This document shows, in pieces, positions 24,135 through 33,221 of a DNA stretch of 41,746 nucleotides. The DNA is taken from NCBI GenBank assembly GCA_021151625.1, contig JAGKWY010000093.1, positions 1 through 41,746 of the forward strand, written 5' to 3'. A program made the position numbers and the translations under genes. This DNA comes from Gammaproteobacteria bacterium (GTDB lineage: Bacteria; Pseudomonadota; Gammaproteobacteria; Pseudomonadales; Cellvibrionaceae). The notes under the pieces were generated by a model. It was not told the origin of the DNA, searched no databases, and worked only from the letters and a program-made list of their open reading frames with translations. The first letter of the stretch is position 1. Every line of letters starts with the position of its first letter.

Positions 24135-24752
24135 TTAATCAAGTAGATAATTGAGTTTTTCAATTAATCCGTGAATTGAGTGTTCGGCTACCACTAACAA
24201 TAGATCACAATTGATTTTGTGGTTTTCTATCGCGTAATTAATTTCAACAACCAGTGCCTGCTTCCACTTCATATTGTTGTTTTGCAATAAGTCGGTGATG
24301 TTGCAGTGCTGTCCCAATAACATTGGAGGTCCAAAACTGAAATGGGTATCCAATTGCTCAGCCAGGCCGCGCAAGCAAGCCCCATTAAGGACGTTGGCGG
24401 TATCCATTAACAACTCGTACTGGGCTTGCTCGTCAGGAACCCGATCATATTTCAGTAGCTTGGCCAGGTCTTCAAAGTCGGTGCCATGGAAAATCAACAT
24501 GGCTTCGCCTGCAATCCCGCCGCCAATAAACCCCTGGCAAACGCCGTGAACTATATCGTCCTTACCCTCGCGATTGAGCGACTGCAGGGCCATGGCGATA
24601 TCGGTTGGGTTAAGCACGCTGACATGGGGGATAGACAGTACAACAAATACGTTCAAAAGACGGGCGAGGTGCGACCCAGCCTGTCCCATGGCGACATTGG
24701 TTATCTCTTGCAGGCAATCGCGCTGATCTTCAGTGAGCAAATAATCTCGCAT
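24135..24752 (-). CDS. CheC-like protein (CheY-phosphatase fold)
   Basis: The protein has 205 residues and resembles CheC/CheX/FliY phosphatases. The first signature helix is complete (DCLQEITNVAMGQAGSHLARLL, D-x3-E-x2-N). The second (ELLMDTANVLNGACLRGLA) has Asp in the Glu position but keeps the Asn (E-x3-D-x2-N), so it could still act as a phosphatase site. It lies immediately upstream of the PAS-GGDEF gene and far from the che cluster, implying that it serves the c-di-GMP partner or an unlinked receiver. The family is clear; activity and target are inferred. Confidence 0.85.
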   Translation of the reverse strand: MRDYLLTEDQRDCLQEITNVAMGQAGSHLARLLNVFVVLSIPHVSVLNPTDIAMALQSLNREGKDDIVHGVCQGFIGGGIAGEAMLIFHGTDFEDLAKLLKYDRVPDEQAQYELLMDTANVLNGACLRGLAEQLDTHFSFGPPMLLGQHCNITDLLQNNNMKWKQALVVEINYAIENHKINCDLLLVVAEHSIHGLIEKLNYLLD

Positions 24753-25009
24753 AGTTCAGATCTTGTTATGGGCATTTCCAATGAGGGTTATCTGAAGCTT
24801 AGCAGCAATCTGTGAATTTGTAGGGAAACCTATTGCGGAAAACACTATGGTTGATGGCTAACTCCATCCAGCGTGTACGGAAGTGCGCTTGGTATCACAT
24901 AAGTCCTTATTGTTTAAGCTTTTTTCCCCCTTTGTTTGCGTGGAAAACTGTACTACCATGCCTTTAGTCCAGACCTATTTTCCGTCTTAAAATACAAAAA
25001 GGGGGTGTT

Positions 25010-27082
25010 ATGAAATGGTTTTGCGTGACAGATCGAACCACAAGCCGACCTTTGTTAACCTTTGGGATGATCCTGGGGTTGGCGACTGTGGGGTTGGTCA
25101 GCGGATGTAGTACCAGTTCTTCCAGTAACTCCTCTGCAAAAGTCGAATCAACTGCAAGTACCCCTGTTACCTGGAATAACCCCACTGATAAGAAAGCCAG
25201 CGAATACCTCGATAGCTGTCGAGCAGATTACATTCGGGCTCAGGCATACATGACTGAGTTTTCCAGTACGAAAACAACTTACACCACACCTGAGTTGCTC
25301 AATGCAATTAATGGCCTGGACACCCTCATTGATAAGCAAATGAACCTGTCCGGTCTCTATGCCAATGTTCATCCAAATGCAGAAATGCGCACGACTGCTG
25401 AGCAGTGCGAGCAAAACATGGTGTCGCTAATTAGCGAAATCAGTCTTTCACGTCCCTTGTATAACCGCATAGCGGCTGTTGACTTGACCCAATTAAATGC
25501 CGAAGACCGCCGTTTTGTAGAACACATGCTGCGTGATTATCGCCGTTCCGGGGTTGATAAAAATGATGCAACGCGCGTGCGTATCAAAGCGCTAAATGAA
25601 GAAATCAACTTGGTGGGACAACAGTTTGATAAAAATATTCGCGAAGGTGCCCGCCAGCTAGTTCTCAATTCGGTTGCAGACCTGAAAGGAATGCCACAGG
25701 ATTATATTGATGCTCACAAGCCCAATGAGCAGGGTAAAATTATTCTGACGACTGCTTATCCTGATTATTTCCCCTTTATGCAATTCGCTGAAAATGATGA
25801 GTTGCGTAAAAAGTTCTATGTAATTTTCAGGCAGCAGGCTTATCCAGAAAACAAACAGGTATTGGCGGATTTGTTGGCCAAGCGTTATGAGCTGGCTCAA
25901 CTCTTGGGCTATAAAAATTTTTCGGAATATATTACCGAAGACAAAATGATTAAAAATCCCGTCAATGCGCAATCTTTTATAGATAAGGTTTCTGCGTTGG
26001 CGAATCCACGTGCAGCGGTTGAGTATCAGGAACTGTTAACGCGACTACAGAAAATTGACCCCAAAGCTAAATCCGTTGCAGATTGGCAAAAGCTTTATCT
26101 GGAGCACTTGGTTAAGAAAGAAAAGTACGAAGTTAACTCACAAGAAATTCGTCAGTATTTTCAATATGACAAAGTACAAAAGGGAATTTTTGATTTAACC
26201 GAAACCATGTTTGGTGTCGCCATCAAGCCATGGAAAACCGCAGTGTGGCACGAATCCGTTACTGCTTATGAAGTACTGGAAGATGGCAAGGTCATTGGCC
26301 GTTTTTATTTGGATATGCACCCGCGTGATGGAAAATACCAACATGCCGCACAATTTTCAGTTGTCAGTGGGCTAAAGGGAATTCAACTTCCAGAGGCTGC
26401 ATTGGTGTGTAATTTCCCCAAGGGATTAATGGAGCATACCGATGTAGAAACATTCCTGCATGAATTTGGGCATTTAATGCATGATCTATTTGCGGGCGTG
26501 GATCAACGCTGGGTGTATTTCTCCGGGGTGAAAACCGAGTTGGATTTTGTTGAAGCACCTTCTCAAATGTTGGAGGAGTGGGTCTGGGATGCCGCGACGC
26601 TTGCATCGTTTGCCCGCAATGAAAAAGGTGAAGTGATCCCGCCCGCATTGGTGAAAAAAATGGTGAAGGCGAGAGATTTTGGCAAAGCCATGTGGACCAA
26701 GCACCAGCTTTTCTATGCTGCATTATCACTAGGTTTTTACAATCAAAATCCATCTACGCTTGACCTGGATAAAAAAATGGCTGAAATACAAGCCAACTAT
26801 TCTCCTTTTGGTTATGTAGATGAAACCTATTTTTACGCAAGCTTTGGTCATTTGAATGGCTATTCATCGCTGTATTACACCTATATGTGGTCCTTGGTTA
26901 TTGCGGCCGATATGCATAGCGAATTTGCCAAACACGGATTGCGCAATAGCACGCTTGCTCAGCGCTATCGCAATACCGTATTAGCTCCTGGCGGGAAAAA
27001 GGATGCGGCAGAATTAGTGGAGGATTTCCTGGGTAGACCTTACGGGTTTGAAGCATTTGCCAATGATTTGGCTCCGAAGTAA
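25010..27082 (+). CDS. Exported lipoprotein M3-family oligopeptidase
   Basis: This is a zinc metallopeptidase of family M3 (thimet oligopeptidase / oligopeptidase A / Dcp type) that cuts short peptides. The protein has 690 residues. The N-terminal signal with lipobox VSGC (Cys33) and Ser at +2 predicts an outer-membrane lipoprotein facing the periplasm, whereas the best-known M3 enzymes are cytosolic. A Ser-rich spacer follows. The catalytic motif HEFGH is at 484-488, with the downstream zinc ligand in DFVEAPSQMLEEW about 25 residues on. The C-terminal substrate region FGHLNGYSSLYYTYMWS is typical of M3. The ribosome site AAAGGGGGTG is very strong. oppA begins 12 bp after the stop, so the peptidase heads the opp operon. 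Confidence 0.93.
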   Translation: MKWFCVTDRTTSRPLLTFGMILGLATVGLVSGCSTSSSSNSSAKVESTASTPVTWNNPTDKKASEYLDSCRADYIRAQAYMTEFSSTKTTYTTPELLNAINGLDTLIDKQMNLSGLYANVHPNAEMRTTAEQCEQNMVSLISEISLSRPLYNRIAAVDLTQLNAEDRRFVEHMLRDYRRSGVDKNDATRVRIKALNEEINLVGQQFDKNIREGARQLVLNSVADLKGMPQDYIDAHKPNEQGKIILTTAYPDYFPFMQFAENDELRKKFYVIFRQQAYPENKQVLADLLAKRYELAQLLGYKNFSEYITEDKMIKNPVNAQSFIDKVSALANPRAAVEYQELLTRLQKIDPKAKSVADWQKLYLEHLVKKEKYEVNSQEIRQYFQYDKVQKGIFDLTETMFGVAIKPWKTAVWHESVTAYEVLEDGKVIGRFYLDMHPRDGKYQHAAQFSVVSGLKGIQLPEAALVCNFPKGLMEHTDVETFLHEFGHLMHDLFAGVDQRWVYFSGVKTELDFVEAPSQMLEEWVWDAATLASFARNEKGEVIPPALVKKMVKARDFGKAMWTKHQLFYAALSLGFYNQNPSTLDLDKKMAEIQANYSPFGYVDETYFYASFGHLNGYSSLYYTYMWSLVIAADMHSEFAKHGLRNSTLAQRYRNTVLAPGGKKDAAELVEDFLGRPYGFEAFANDLAPK

Positions 27083-27094
27083 GTTGGATGTGAC

Positions 27095-28732
27095 ATGCAA
27101 AATATAATGCGTCTTTTTTTGTTGCTAGTGTGTGTTTTTATCTTTGGTTGTGGTGATCGAGAGACATTAGTCAGCATCGGCACTAAAGAACAGATTTATC
27201 ATGTTGGAAACGGCACCGAGCCAGCTGAGATTGATCCTCACACAACACATGGAATGCCCGAATACCGGATACAAATGGCACTATTTGAAGGTTTGGTTTC
27301 CAAAGACCCGAAAACCTTGGAAATAATCCCTGCTGTTGCTGAACGCTGGACTATTTCAGATGATGGATTAGTCTACGATTTTTATATTCGCGATAGTGCG
27401 AAATGGTCAAATGGCGAGCCCTTGGTGGCTGACGATTTTGTGCAATCCTGGAAAAGAGCTATATCCCCTAAATTACCTAATCCTTACTCAGGTTCGTTCT
27501 ATTCGTTAAAGAATGCGGAGAAATATCATAAAGGGGAAATTTCGGATTTTAATTTGGTTGGCGTCAAGGCTATAGATCAACGCCATCTGCAAATCATACT
27601 TGAATTTCCTACGCCTTACTTTTTGCAGGTTCTCGATCACCACAGCACCTTTCCGGTACATATTCCAACCATTCTGAAATTCGGTCAAATTGATGAGATT
27701 GGTACCCGCTGGACTCGGCCAGAAAACTTTGTTGGCAATGGCGCTTTTGTACCTACCGAGTGGACACCGGGAAAAGTATTTTCAGTGAAAAAAAATATTA
27801 ACTACTGGGATGCTGACAATGTTCGCTTAAATGAAGTTCGCTTTTATCCAATTGAAAAAAACCTGGTTGAAGAGCGTATGTTCAAAGCTGGGCAGGTGCA
27901 CAAAACTGAATTTATGCCAACCGACAAAATTCCGATCTATAAAGCGGCGGGAGCGAAGGAATATCGCGGTTATCTATATTTTGGAAATTATTTCTATTTA
28001 TTCAACGTCACCAAACCACCATTAAATGATGCGCGTGTACGTAAGGCTCTAGCCTATTCAATTGACCGGGACTCAATTGCACGCAATGTAGCAAAGGGCG
28101 GCCAGGTCCCTTCATTTACGCTGGTGCCGCCAGATACCCTCGGGTACAACGCAGATAAAAAAATGGTGCAAGACATTGAGCTTGCACGGAAACTATTGGC
28201 AGAAGCTGGCTACCCTGGAGGCAAGGGATTTCCGAAAATCGAGCTGATTTACAACACGCTTGAGGATCATCAAAAAATTGCCGTTGCCATTCAACAAATG
28301 TGGAAAAAAGCACTGAATATCGATATCACCATCCAAAATCAGGAGTGGAAGGTATTTCTCGCAAACCAGGATATTCTTAACTATCAAATAAGCCGGCGAG
28401 GCTGGATTGGCGACTATCTCGATCCATTTACATTTCTGGAGTTATTTATTACTGGTGCCGGAAACAACAACACCGGATGGTCAAATGCGGATTATGACCG
28501 CTATCTTGAATTATCAAAAGCAGCAAAAACACGCGAAGAACGCTATGACTATTTTCGAAAAGCGGAAGCTATTTTGATGGATGAGGCACCATTCTTGCCA
28601 ATTTATTATTACACCACTAACTACTTGTTATCTTCGGATGTTAAAGGTTATTACTCCAATATCATGGACTACCATCCGTACAAATATATTTATCTGGAAG
28701 CAGATAAGCCGGAGGTGAGTGCTCATGATTAG
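27095..28732 (+). CDS. oppA: Oligopeptide-binding lipoprotein OppA
   Basis: OppA captures peptides in the periplasm for the OppBCDF importer. The protein has 545 residues. A short signal with a lipobox-like IFGC (Cys19) precedes the family-5 binding fold: GNGTEPAEIDPHTTHG, LFEGLVSKDP, LVYDFYIRDSAKWSNGEPLVADDFVQSWKR (family-5 signature), ARKLLAEAGYPGGKGFP and NNTGWSNADYDRYL. It is second in the operon, 12 bp after the peptidase. Its last eight bases overlap the start of oppB. OppA is preferred over DppA on motif similarity, with moderate certainty; the exact peptide range cannot be read. Confidence 0.92.
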   Translation: MQNIMRLFLLLVCVFIFGCGDRETLVSIGTKEQIYHVGNGTEPAEIDPHTTHGMPEYRIQMALFEGLVSKDPKTLEIIPAVAERWTISDDGLVYDFYIRDSAKWSNGEPLVADDFVQSWKRAISPKLPNPYSGSFYSLKNAEKYHKGEISDFNLVGVKAIDQRHLQIILEFPTPYFLQVLDHHSTFPVHIPTILKFGQIDEIGTRWTRPENFVGNGAFVPTEWTPGKVFSVKKNINYWDADNVRLNEVRFYPIEKNLVEERMFKAGQVHKTEFMPTDKIPIYKAAGAKEYRGYLYFGNYFYLFNVTKPPLNDARVRKALAYSIDRDSIARNVAKGGQVPSFTLVPPDTLGYNADKKMVQDIELARKLLAEAGYPGGKGFPKIELIYNTLEDHQKIAVAIQQMWKKALNIDITIQNQEWKVFLANQDILNYQISRRGWIGDYLDPFTFLELFITGAGNNNTGWSNADYDRYLELSKAAKTREERYDYFRKAEAILMDEAPFLPIYYYTTNYLLSSDVKGYYSNIMDYHPYKYIYLEADKPEVSAHD

Positions 28733-29660
28733 TTTTATTGTTAAACGAATCCTGCAGGCGATTCCTGTACTTATCCTGGTTGCTACTATTACTTTTATTA
28801 TGGTTCATAGTGCACCCGGAGGACCTTTCTCCCAAGAACGCGCAGTTCCCGCAGAAGTACTGAAGCATCTCAATGAGCGCTATCATTTGGATGATCCGCT
28901 GTGGAAGCAGTACATAAATTATATGTGGCATTTGGTCCAGGGGGATTTTGGGCCTTCTTTTAAATATCAGTCGCATACAGTTAATGACATTATTGCCGCC
29001 GGGTTTCCTGCAACCTTTGAGTTATCTATGTATGCCATTGCATTTGCGTTGGTGGTTGGTCTTGCGGCAGGAATATTGGCATCGTTAAAAGCCAACTCTG
29101 CACAGGACTATATTCCCATGTCTGCGGCCATGATTGGTATTTGTATGCCGACTTTTGTGCTTGGACCAATTTTATTGCTGATATTTGGCTTGTGGCTTGG
29201 ATGGTTACCGGTGGCAGGCTGGGGGCAAATTCCGGGCGATAAAATACTTCCGTCAATTACACTAGGTTCTGTTTATGCTGCCTACATTGCCCGCATCAGT
29301 CGCGGAGGAATGCTGGAAATTCTCTCGCAAGATTATATTCGTACGGCGCGCGCAAAAGGCTTATCGACTGCGAGAATTGTATTTGTGCATGCGTTGCGTG
29401 GCGGAATAACGCCAGTCGTTTCATTTTTAGGGCCAGCCATCGCAGGGTTGCTTGCGGGTTCGTTTGTAGTTGAGTCTATTTTCCAAATTCCCGGCCTCGG
29501 GCGTTTTTACGTAACTGCTGCGTTTAATCGCGATTACACCATGATCATGGGATGCACCATTTTCTTTGCATTTCTCATCATTTTATTTAATTTGCTCGCC
29601 GATATAGTCCTCGTTTGGCTGAATCCAAAATTACGACAAGACGTTCAGGCTAAGGGGTAA
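28725..29660 (+). CDS. oppB: Oligopeptide ABC permease OppB
   Basis: This is the first inner-membrane permease subunit of the importer, about 311 residues with six predicted helices. Features: the OppB N terminus ISFIVKRILQAIPVLILVATITF, RYHLDDPLWKQYINY, the EAA loop DYIRTARAKGLSTARIVFVHALR (contact with the ATPase) and VVESIFQIPGLGRFYV. ATG 28725 is preferred because GGAGG lies 9 bp upstream; GTG at 28719 would be only 3 bp from it. It overlaps oppA by eight bases (ATGATTAG). Confidence 0.93.
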   Translation: MISFIVKRILQAIPVLILVATITFIMVHSAPGGPFSQERAVPAEVLKHLNERYHLDDPLWKQYINYMWHLVQGDFGPSFKYQSHTVNDIIAAGFPATFELSMYAIAFALVVGLAAGILASLKANSAQDYIPMSAAMIGICMPTFVLGPILLLIFGLWLGWLPVAGWGQIPGDKILPSITLGSVYAAYIARISRGGMLEILSQDYIRTARAKGLSTARIVFVHALRGGITPVVSFLGPAIAGLLAGSFVVESIFQIPGLGRFYVTAAFNRDYTMIMGCTIFFAFLIILFNLLADIVLVWLNPKLRQDVQAKG

Positions 29661-29662
29661 TT

Positions 29663-30553
29663 ATGAGTAAGGTTACGAGTATTCCTGAACTGTCCAATCT
29701 TGAGAAAGGGCGATCCCTTACTCAGGATGCGATCAGCCGCTTGCGTAAGAATAAGATGGCCATGTTAGGACTTTATTTTTTAACAGCACTGGTTGTGATT
29801 GCCATATTAACTCCATGGATAGCGCCTTATTCCTACGAAGAACAGAATCTTGAGTTGGGGGCATCAGCGCCATCAGCACAGCATTGGTTGGGAACCGATG
29901 TGCTCGGCCGCGATCAATTAACTCGCATTATGTACGGCAGCCGCATTTCGCTCGCCGTTGGATTTATCGCTACTGCTGTTGCGTTAACTATTGGTGTGTT
30001 GTGGGGCGCAGTAGCTGGATTTATTGGTGGCAGAACAGACGCAGTAATGATGAGGATAGTGGATGCGCTTTACGCGCTGCCATTTACTATTTTTATCATT
30101 TTGCTCACCGTTGTCTTTGGTAGTAGTATGTTACTGCTATTTCTTGCTATAGGTGCTGTGGAATGGTTGACCATGGCGCGGATAGTGCGAGGGCAAGTCC
30201 TCGCAATAAAAAAACAGGAATTTGTTGAAGCAGCGATATCCATGGGCTTATCTCCATGGCGAATTATATCTCGCCATTTAATTCCCAATGCATTAGGCCC
30301 CGTTATCGTTTACACCACATTAACCATTCCCAGTGTGATTTTGCTGGAATCCTTTTTAAGCTTTCTAGGTTTGGGAATACAGCCACCGGCGAGCTCATGG
30401 GGTTCGTTAATTTCGAGTGGAGTGGAAGTGATGGAAGAATTTCCATGGTTGTTATTTTTCCCTGGCTTAGTTCTTACTTTTACACTCTTTTCACTTAACT
30501 TTTTGGGTGATGGCTTGCGCGATGCGTTAGACCCACGAGCTTCCAAGGATTAA
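29663..30553 (+). CDS. oppC: Oligopeptide ABC permease OppC
   Basis: This is the second permease subunit, 296 residues. The N-terminal cytoplasmic part (RSLTQDAISRLRKNKMAML) leads into six predicted helices. OppC signatures: HWLGTDVLGRDQLTRIMYGSRISL, the EAA loop EFVEAAISMGLSPWRIISRHLIPN, and the C terminus NFLGDGLRDALDPR. It begins two bases after the oppB stop, with AAGGGG as the ribosome site, and is followed two bases later by oppDF. Confidence 0.94.
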   Translation: MSKVTSIPELSNLEKGRSLTQDAISRLRKNKMAMLGLYFLTALVVIAILTPWIAPYSYEEQNLELGASAPSAQHWLGTDVLGRDQLTRIMYGSRISLAVGFIATAVALTIGVLWGAVAGFIGGRTDAVMMRIVDALYALPFTIFIILLTVVFGSSMLLLFLAIGAVEWLTMARIVRGQVLAIKKQEFVEAAISMGLSPWRIISRHLIPNALGPVIVYTTLTIPSVILLESFLSFLGLGIQPPASSWGSLISSGVEVMEEFPWLLFFPGLVLTFTLFSLNFLGDGLRDALDPRASKD

Positions 30554-30555
30554 TT

Positions 30556-32172
30556 ATGTCGAACGAAGCATTATTATCCGTTGAAAATTTGCGTGTCGTC
30601 TTTAATACCCGCAATGGGCAAACTGTTGCTGTTGAAGATTTAAGTTTTTCAATTAATAAAGGCGATGTATTAGGAATCGTAGGTGAATCAGGTTCAGGTA
30701 AATCTGTTGCCTGTTACAGCTTGTTGGGGCTGATTCCCATGCCGCCAGGAAAAATAGAATCTGGCCGCGCGATGTTTCAAGGTCAGGACTTGTTGCGTCT
30801 ATCAGAAAAAGAAATGCGCCATATTCGCGCGAATAAAATAGCGATGATTTTTCAAGACCCGATGACTTGTCTGAATCCCTATTTACACATTGTTGACCAA
30901 CTTATGGAAGTGTTGTTGGTGCATAAAGGAATGAGCAAGCAAGAGGCACGTTTAAAAGCAATTGATGCCTTAGTGGAAGTGGGAATTCATAATGCAGCCG
31001 AGCGAATTGACCAATATCCACACCAATTTTCCGGTGGTATGCGTCAGCGGGTGATGATTGCGATGGCATTGCTTGCTGAACCGGAACTGCTTATTGCGGA
31101 TGAGCCGACCACTGCGTTGGATGTTACCGTTCAGGCACAAATTCTAAGCCTTATTAAAGAACTACAAAAAAATCGCCAGCTAACTGTTATTTTTATTACC
31201 CATGATTTGGGTGTTGCTGCGCAAATGGCAAATCATGTGTTGGTCATGGAAAAGGGGCGCTTGGTAGAGCAGGGCGAAACACAAAGTATCTTCAAAAAAC
31301 CGGTGCAGCCCTATACGCAAAAATTGTTAAGTGCCGTATTAACCACTGCAAAACCTGCTACTAATCACACTATCGATTATTCACAACCACCACTGCTGGA
31401 AGTTAAAAAGCTGGAAGTTGGATTTAAGCAATACGCAGGGACTTGGTTCAGGAAAATTAAAAATGTCGTTAAAGGTGTTGATGAAGTTTCCATCAAACTC
31501 TATCGTGGCGAAATTTTAGGATTGGTCGGCGAATCCGGCTCGGGAAAATCCACCTTGGGACGCAGCATTATTCGCTTGGTGGATGCACAGGCAGGTGAGG
31601 TGTTATTTAACGGAAAAGATTTAGTGCAAATTACAGCGGACGATTTAAAGATCGCACGCCGTGATTTTCAGATGATTTTCCAGGACCCTTATGCTTCGCT
31701 AAATCCGCGCATGACGGTGTTTGATACGCTCGCAGAGCCTCTGCTTGTACATGGGCTGGCCAACAAAAGTACTGTGCTGGAGCAAGTCAACCAGTTGATG
31801 GATGACGTGGGGCTGGATAGACGTTTTTTACGTAAATACCCCCATGAGTTCTCCGGCGGTCAGCGTCAGCGCATTGCAATTGCACGAGCGGTTGCGCTAA
31901 AGCCAAAATTAATCATCGCCGATGAACCCGTATCAGCATTGGATGTAACTATTCGAGCCCAAATTTTAGCATTGCTGTTGCAATTAACCCAAAAGCACCA
32001 GCTAACCATGTTATTTATTTCACATGACATGTCAGTCGTGCGCTATTTGTGTGATCGCGTTGTAGTGATGCAAAAAGGTAAATTGGTAGAGGAAGGTTTG
32101 ACGGAAGAGTTATTTGCGGCTCCCCAACAACCCTATACGCAACAGTTGCTGGCGGCAATACCAAAGCTATAA
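30556..32172 (+). CDS. Fused oligopeptide ABC ATPase OppD-OppF
   Basis: One polypeptide of 538 residues carries both ATPases of the importer. The first half (1-255) has Walker A GESGSGKS, signature FSGGMRQRVMIA and Walker B LLIADEPTTALD. The second half (about 275-538) has Walker A GESGSGKSTLG, signature FSGGQRQRIAIARA and Walker B LIIADEPVSALD. Each half carries an oligopeptide-specific C-terminal segment (QPYTQKLLSAV; QQPYTQQLLAAI). Fusion of OppD-like and OppF-like domains also occurs in YejF and GsiA. It is last in the operon, before a strong terminator. Confidence 0.94.
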   Translation: MSNEALLSVENLRVVFNTRNGQTVAVEDLSFSINKGDVLGIVGESGSGKSVACYSLLGLIPMPPGKIESGRAMFQGQDLLRLSEKEMRHIRANKIAMIFQDPMTCLNPYLHIVDQLMEVLLVHKGMSKQEARLKAIDALVEVGIHNAAERIDQYPHQFSGGMRQRVMIAMALLAEPELLIADEPTTALDVTVQAQILSLIKELQKNRQLTVIFITHDLGVAAQMANHVLVMEKGRLVEQGETQSIFKKPVQPYTQKLLSAVLTTAKPATNHTIDYSQPPLLEVKKLEVGFKQYAGTWFRKIKNVVKGVDEVSIKLYRGEILGLVGESGSGKSTLGRSIIRLVDAQAGEVLFNGKDLVQITADDLKIARRDFQMIFQDPYASLNPRMTVFDTLAEPLLVHGLANKSTVLEQVNQLMDDVGLDRRFLRKYPHEFSGGQRQRIAIARAVALKPKLIIADEPVSALDVTIRAQILALLLQLTQKHQLTMLFISHDMSVVRYLCDRVVVMQKGKLVEEGLTEELFAAPQQPYTQQLLAAIPKL

Positions 32173-32195
32173 GATACTTTGTGTTATTCGGCCAA

Positions 32196-32228
32196 TAAAA
32201 AAACGAGCTGGAAAGCTCGTTTTTTTAT
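32196..32228. terminator. Bidirectional terminator between the opp operon and the fibro-slime gene
   Basis: The stem ACGAGCT / AGCTCGT with loop GGAA (32203-32220) is flanked by seven A and by TTTTTTATTT, so it can act on both strands. Confidence 0.9.
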
Positions 32229-32259
32229 TTAAGCTCTATCAAATAGAGAAATATTAAGC

Positions 32260-33003
32260 TCACGCTTTTCTACGAGCGACGCCCAACCCCAACAATCCCA
32301 TTACCAATAATAGTAGTGTTGATGGCTCTGGCACTTCGTTTGATTTTAGTTTGATTGAAGTATCGATGCGGAAGCTGGATGCTACGGTGTGGCGTTCCGC
32401 AAAGAACAGATCAAAGGAGTAATCGCTACCTGAAGTTAAACCCAGAGAATCCAGGCTAACACTTTGGCTCATAGCTCCATGCACGCCACCCAAATCGATT
32501 ACCAATTTATCATCAATAAATACCCAAACGTCATCATCACCGGTGAACATAAATGTTTCGCCGCCCTGATAAGTGAATGAAGTATTTAATCTGAATGTAA
32601 AGTGATAGTTGCGACCATAACCTTGATTCCCTCCCAACTGACCATCTAATGGAAAAAAATCACCATTGATATAGCTGTATACATCCGGGTTTCCAGAAAT
32701 AGTATTATCCAGTGTCAATGTTAGTGATTTTTCGCCCAGCACATTGTCAGTGCCGCTTGAAAACCAGTCAGAGAAATTATCAGCATTGGTCAAAGATGGC
32801 CCGCCGTTATACTCCGGGGTTCCATCTGCTCCAAGAGTCGTCTTCACCAAGCCTGGAACATAACCGCAACACCAATCCTCGAAATCAGGGTGGGCTACAC
32901 CAATATCGCGTAAGGTTCCAGTAAGATTAATAGTTGCCGCAGATGTAAAGCTTGTTGCCGTAATAACAAATGTAGCTAAGGCCACTTTCAGCATACTTTT
33001 CAT
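32260..33003 (-). CDS. Fibro-slime-domain secreted protein with PEP-CTERM sorting signal
   Basis: This is an exported surface protein of 247 residues. The signal peptide (1-22, ending SFTSA-A) is followed by a fibro-slime (PA14-like) domain at about 25-215 with RDIGVAHPDFEDWCCG, YHFTFRLNTSFTYQGGETFMF, TGDDDVWVFIDDKLVIDLGG and YSFDLFFAERHTVASSFRI. The C terminus VPEPSTLLLLVMGLLGLGV followed by ARRKA is a full PEP-CTERM tripartite signal (PEP motif, membrane helix, basic tail), recognised by an exosortase not encoded in this window. Such proteins usually end up in biofilm matrix or on the cell surface. AAGGATAACTT precedes the ATG. The ligand is unknown; carbohydrate or calcium binding is possible for PA14-like folds. 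Confidence 0.9.
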   Translation of the reverse strand: MKSMLKVALATFVITATSFTSAATINLTGTLRDIGVAHPDFEDWCCGYVPGLVKTTLGADGTPEYNGGPSLTNADNFSDWFSSGTDNVLGEKSLTLTLDNTISGNPDVYSYINGDFFPLDGQLGGNQGYGRNYHFTFRLNTSFTYQGGETFMFTGDDDVWVFIDDKLVIDLGGVHGAMSQSVSLDSLGLTSGSDYSFDLFFAERHTVASSFRIDTSIKLKSNEVPEPSTLLLLVMGLLGLGVARRKA

Positions 33004-33194
33004 AAGTTATCCTTATTGCGTTGCAATGGCTAAAAATAGGAAAAACAGATACCACTGAAGTGTTTTAGCAAAACCTGCACCACGGGAAAAATATGTAGAT
33101 TTATCAATAGGCAAGTAAATGGTATGCAAATAGACAATGGCGCGAATGTAAACATTGTCGACGATAGCTGGGAAGGAGAAGTTGAGAGTGTTAA

Positions 33195-33210
33195 CAGACA
33201 TCCTTGTCTG
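33195..33210 (-). terminator. Weak hairpin downstream of glgA
   Basis: The stem CAGACA / TGTCTG with loop TCCT lies 12 bp past the glgA stop on the minus strand. There is no strong T run, so termination is uncertain. Confidence 0.3.
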
Positions 33211-33221
33211 CAGGTTATTGA

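Noticed and set aside
26364..26753. 129-codon minus-strand frame
   Set aside because: Shadow of the M3 peptidase catalytic region.
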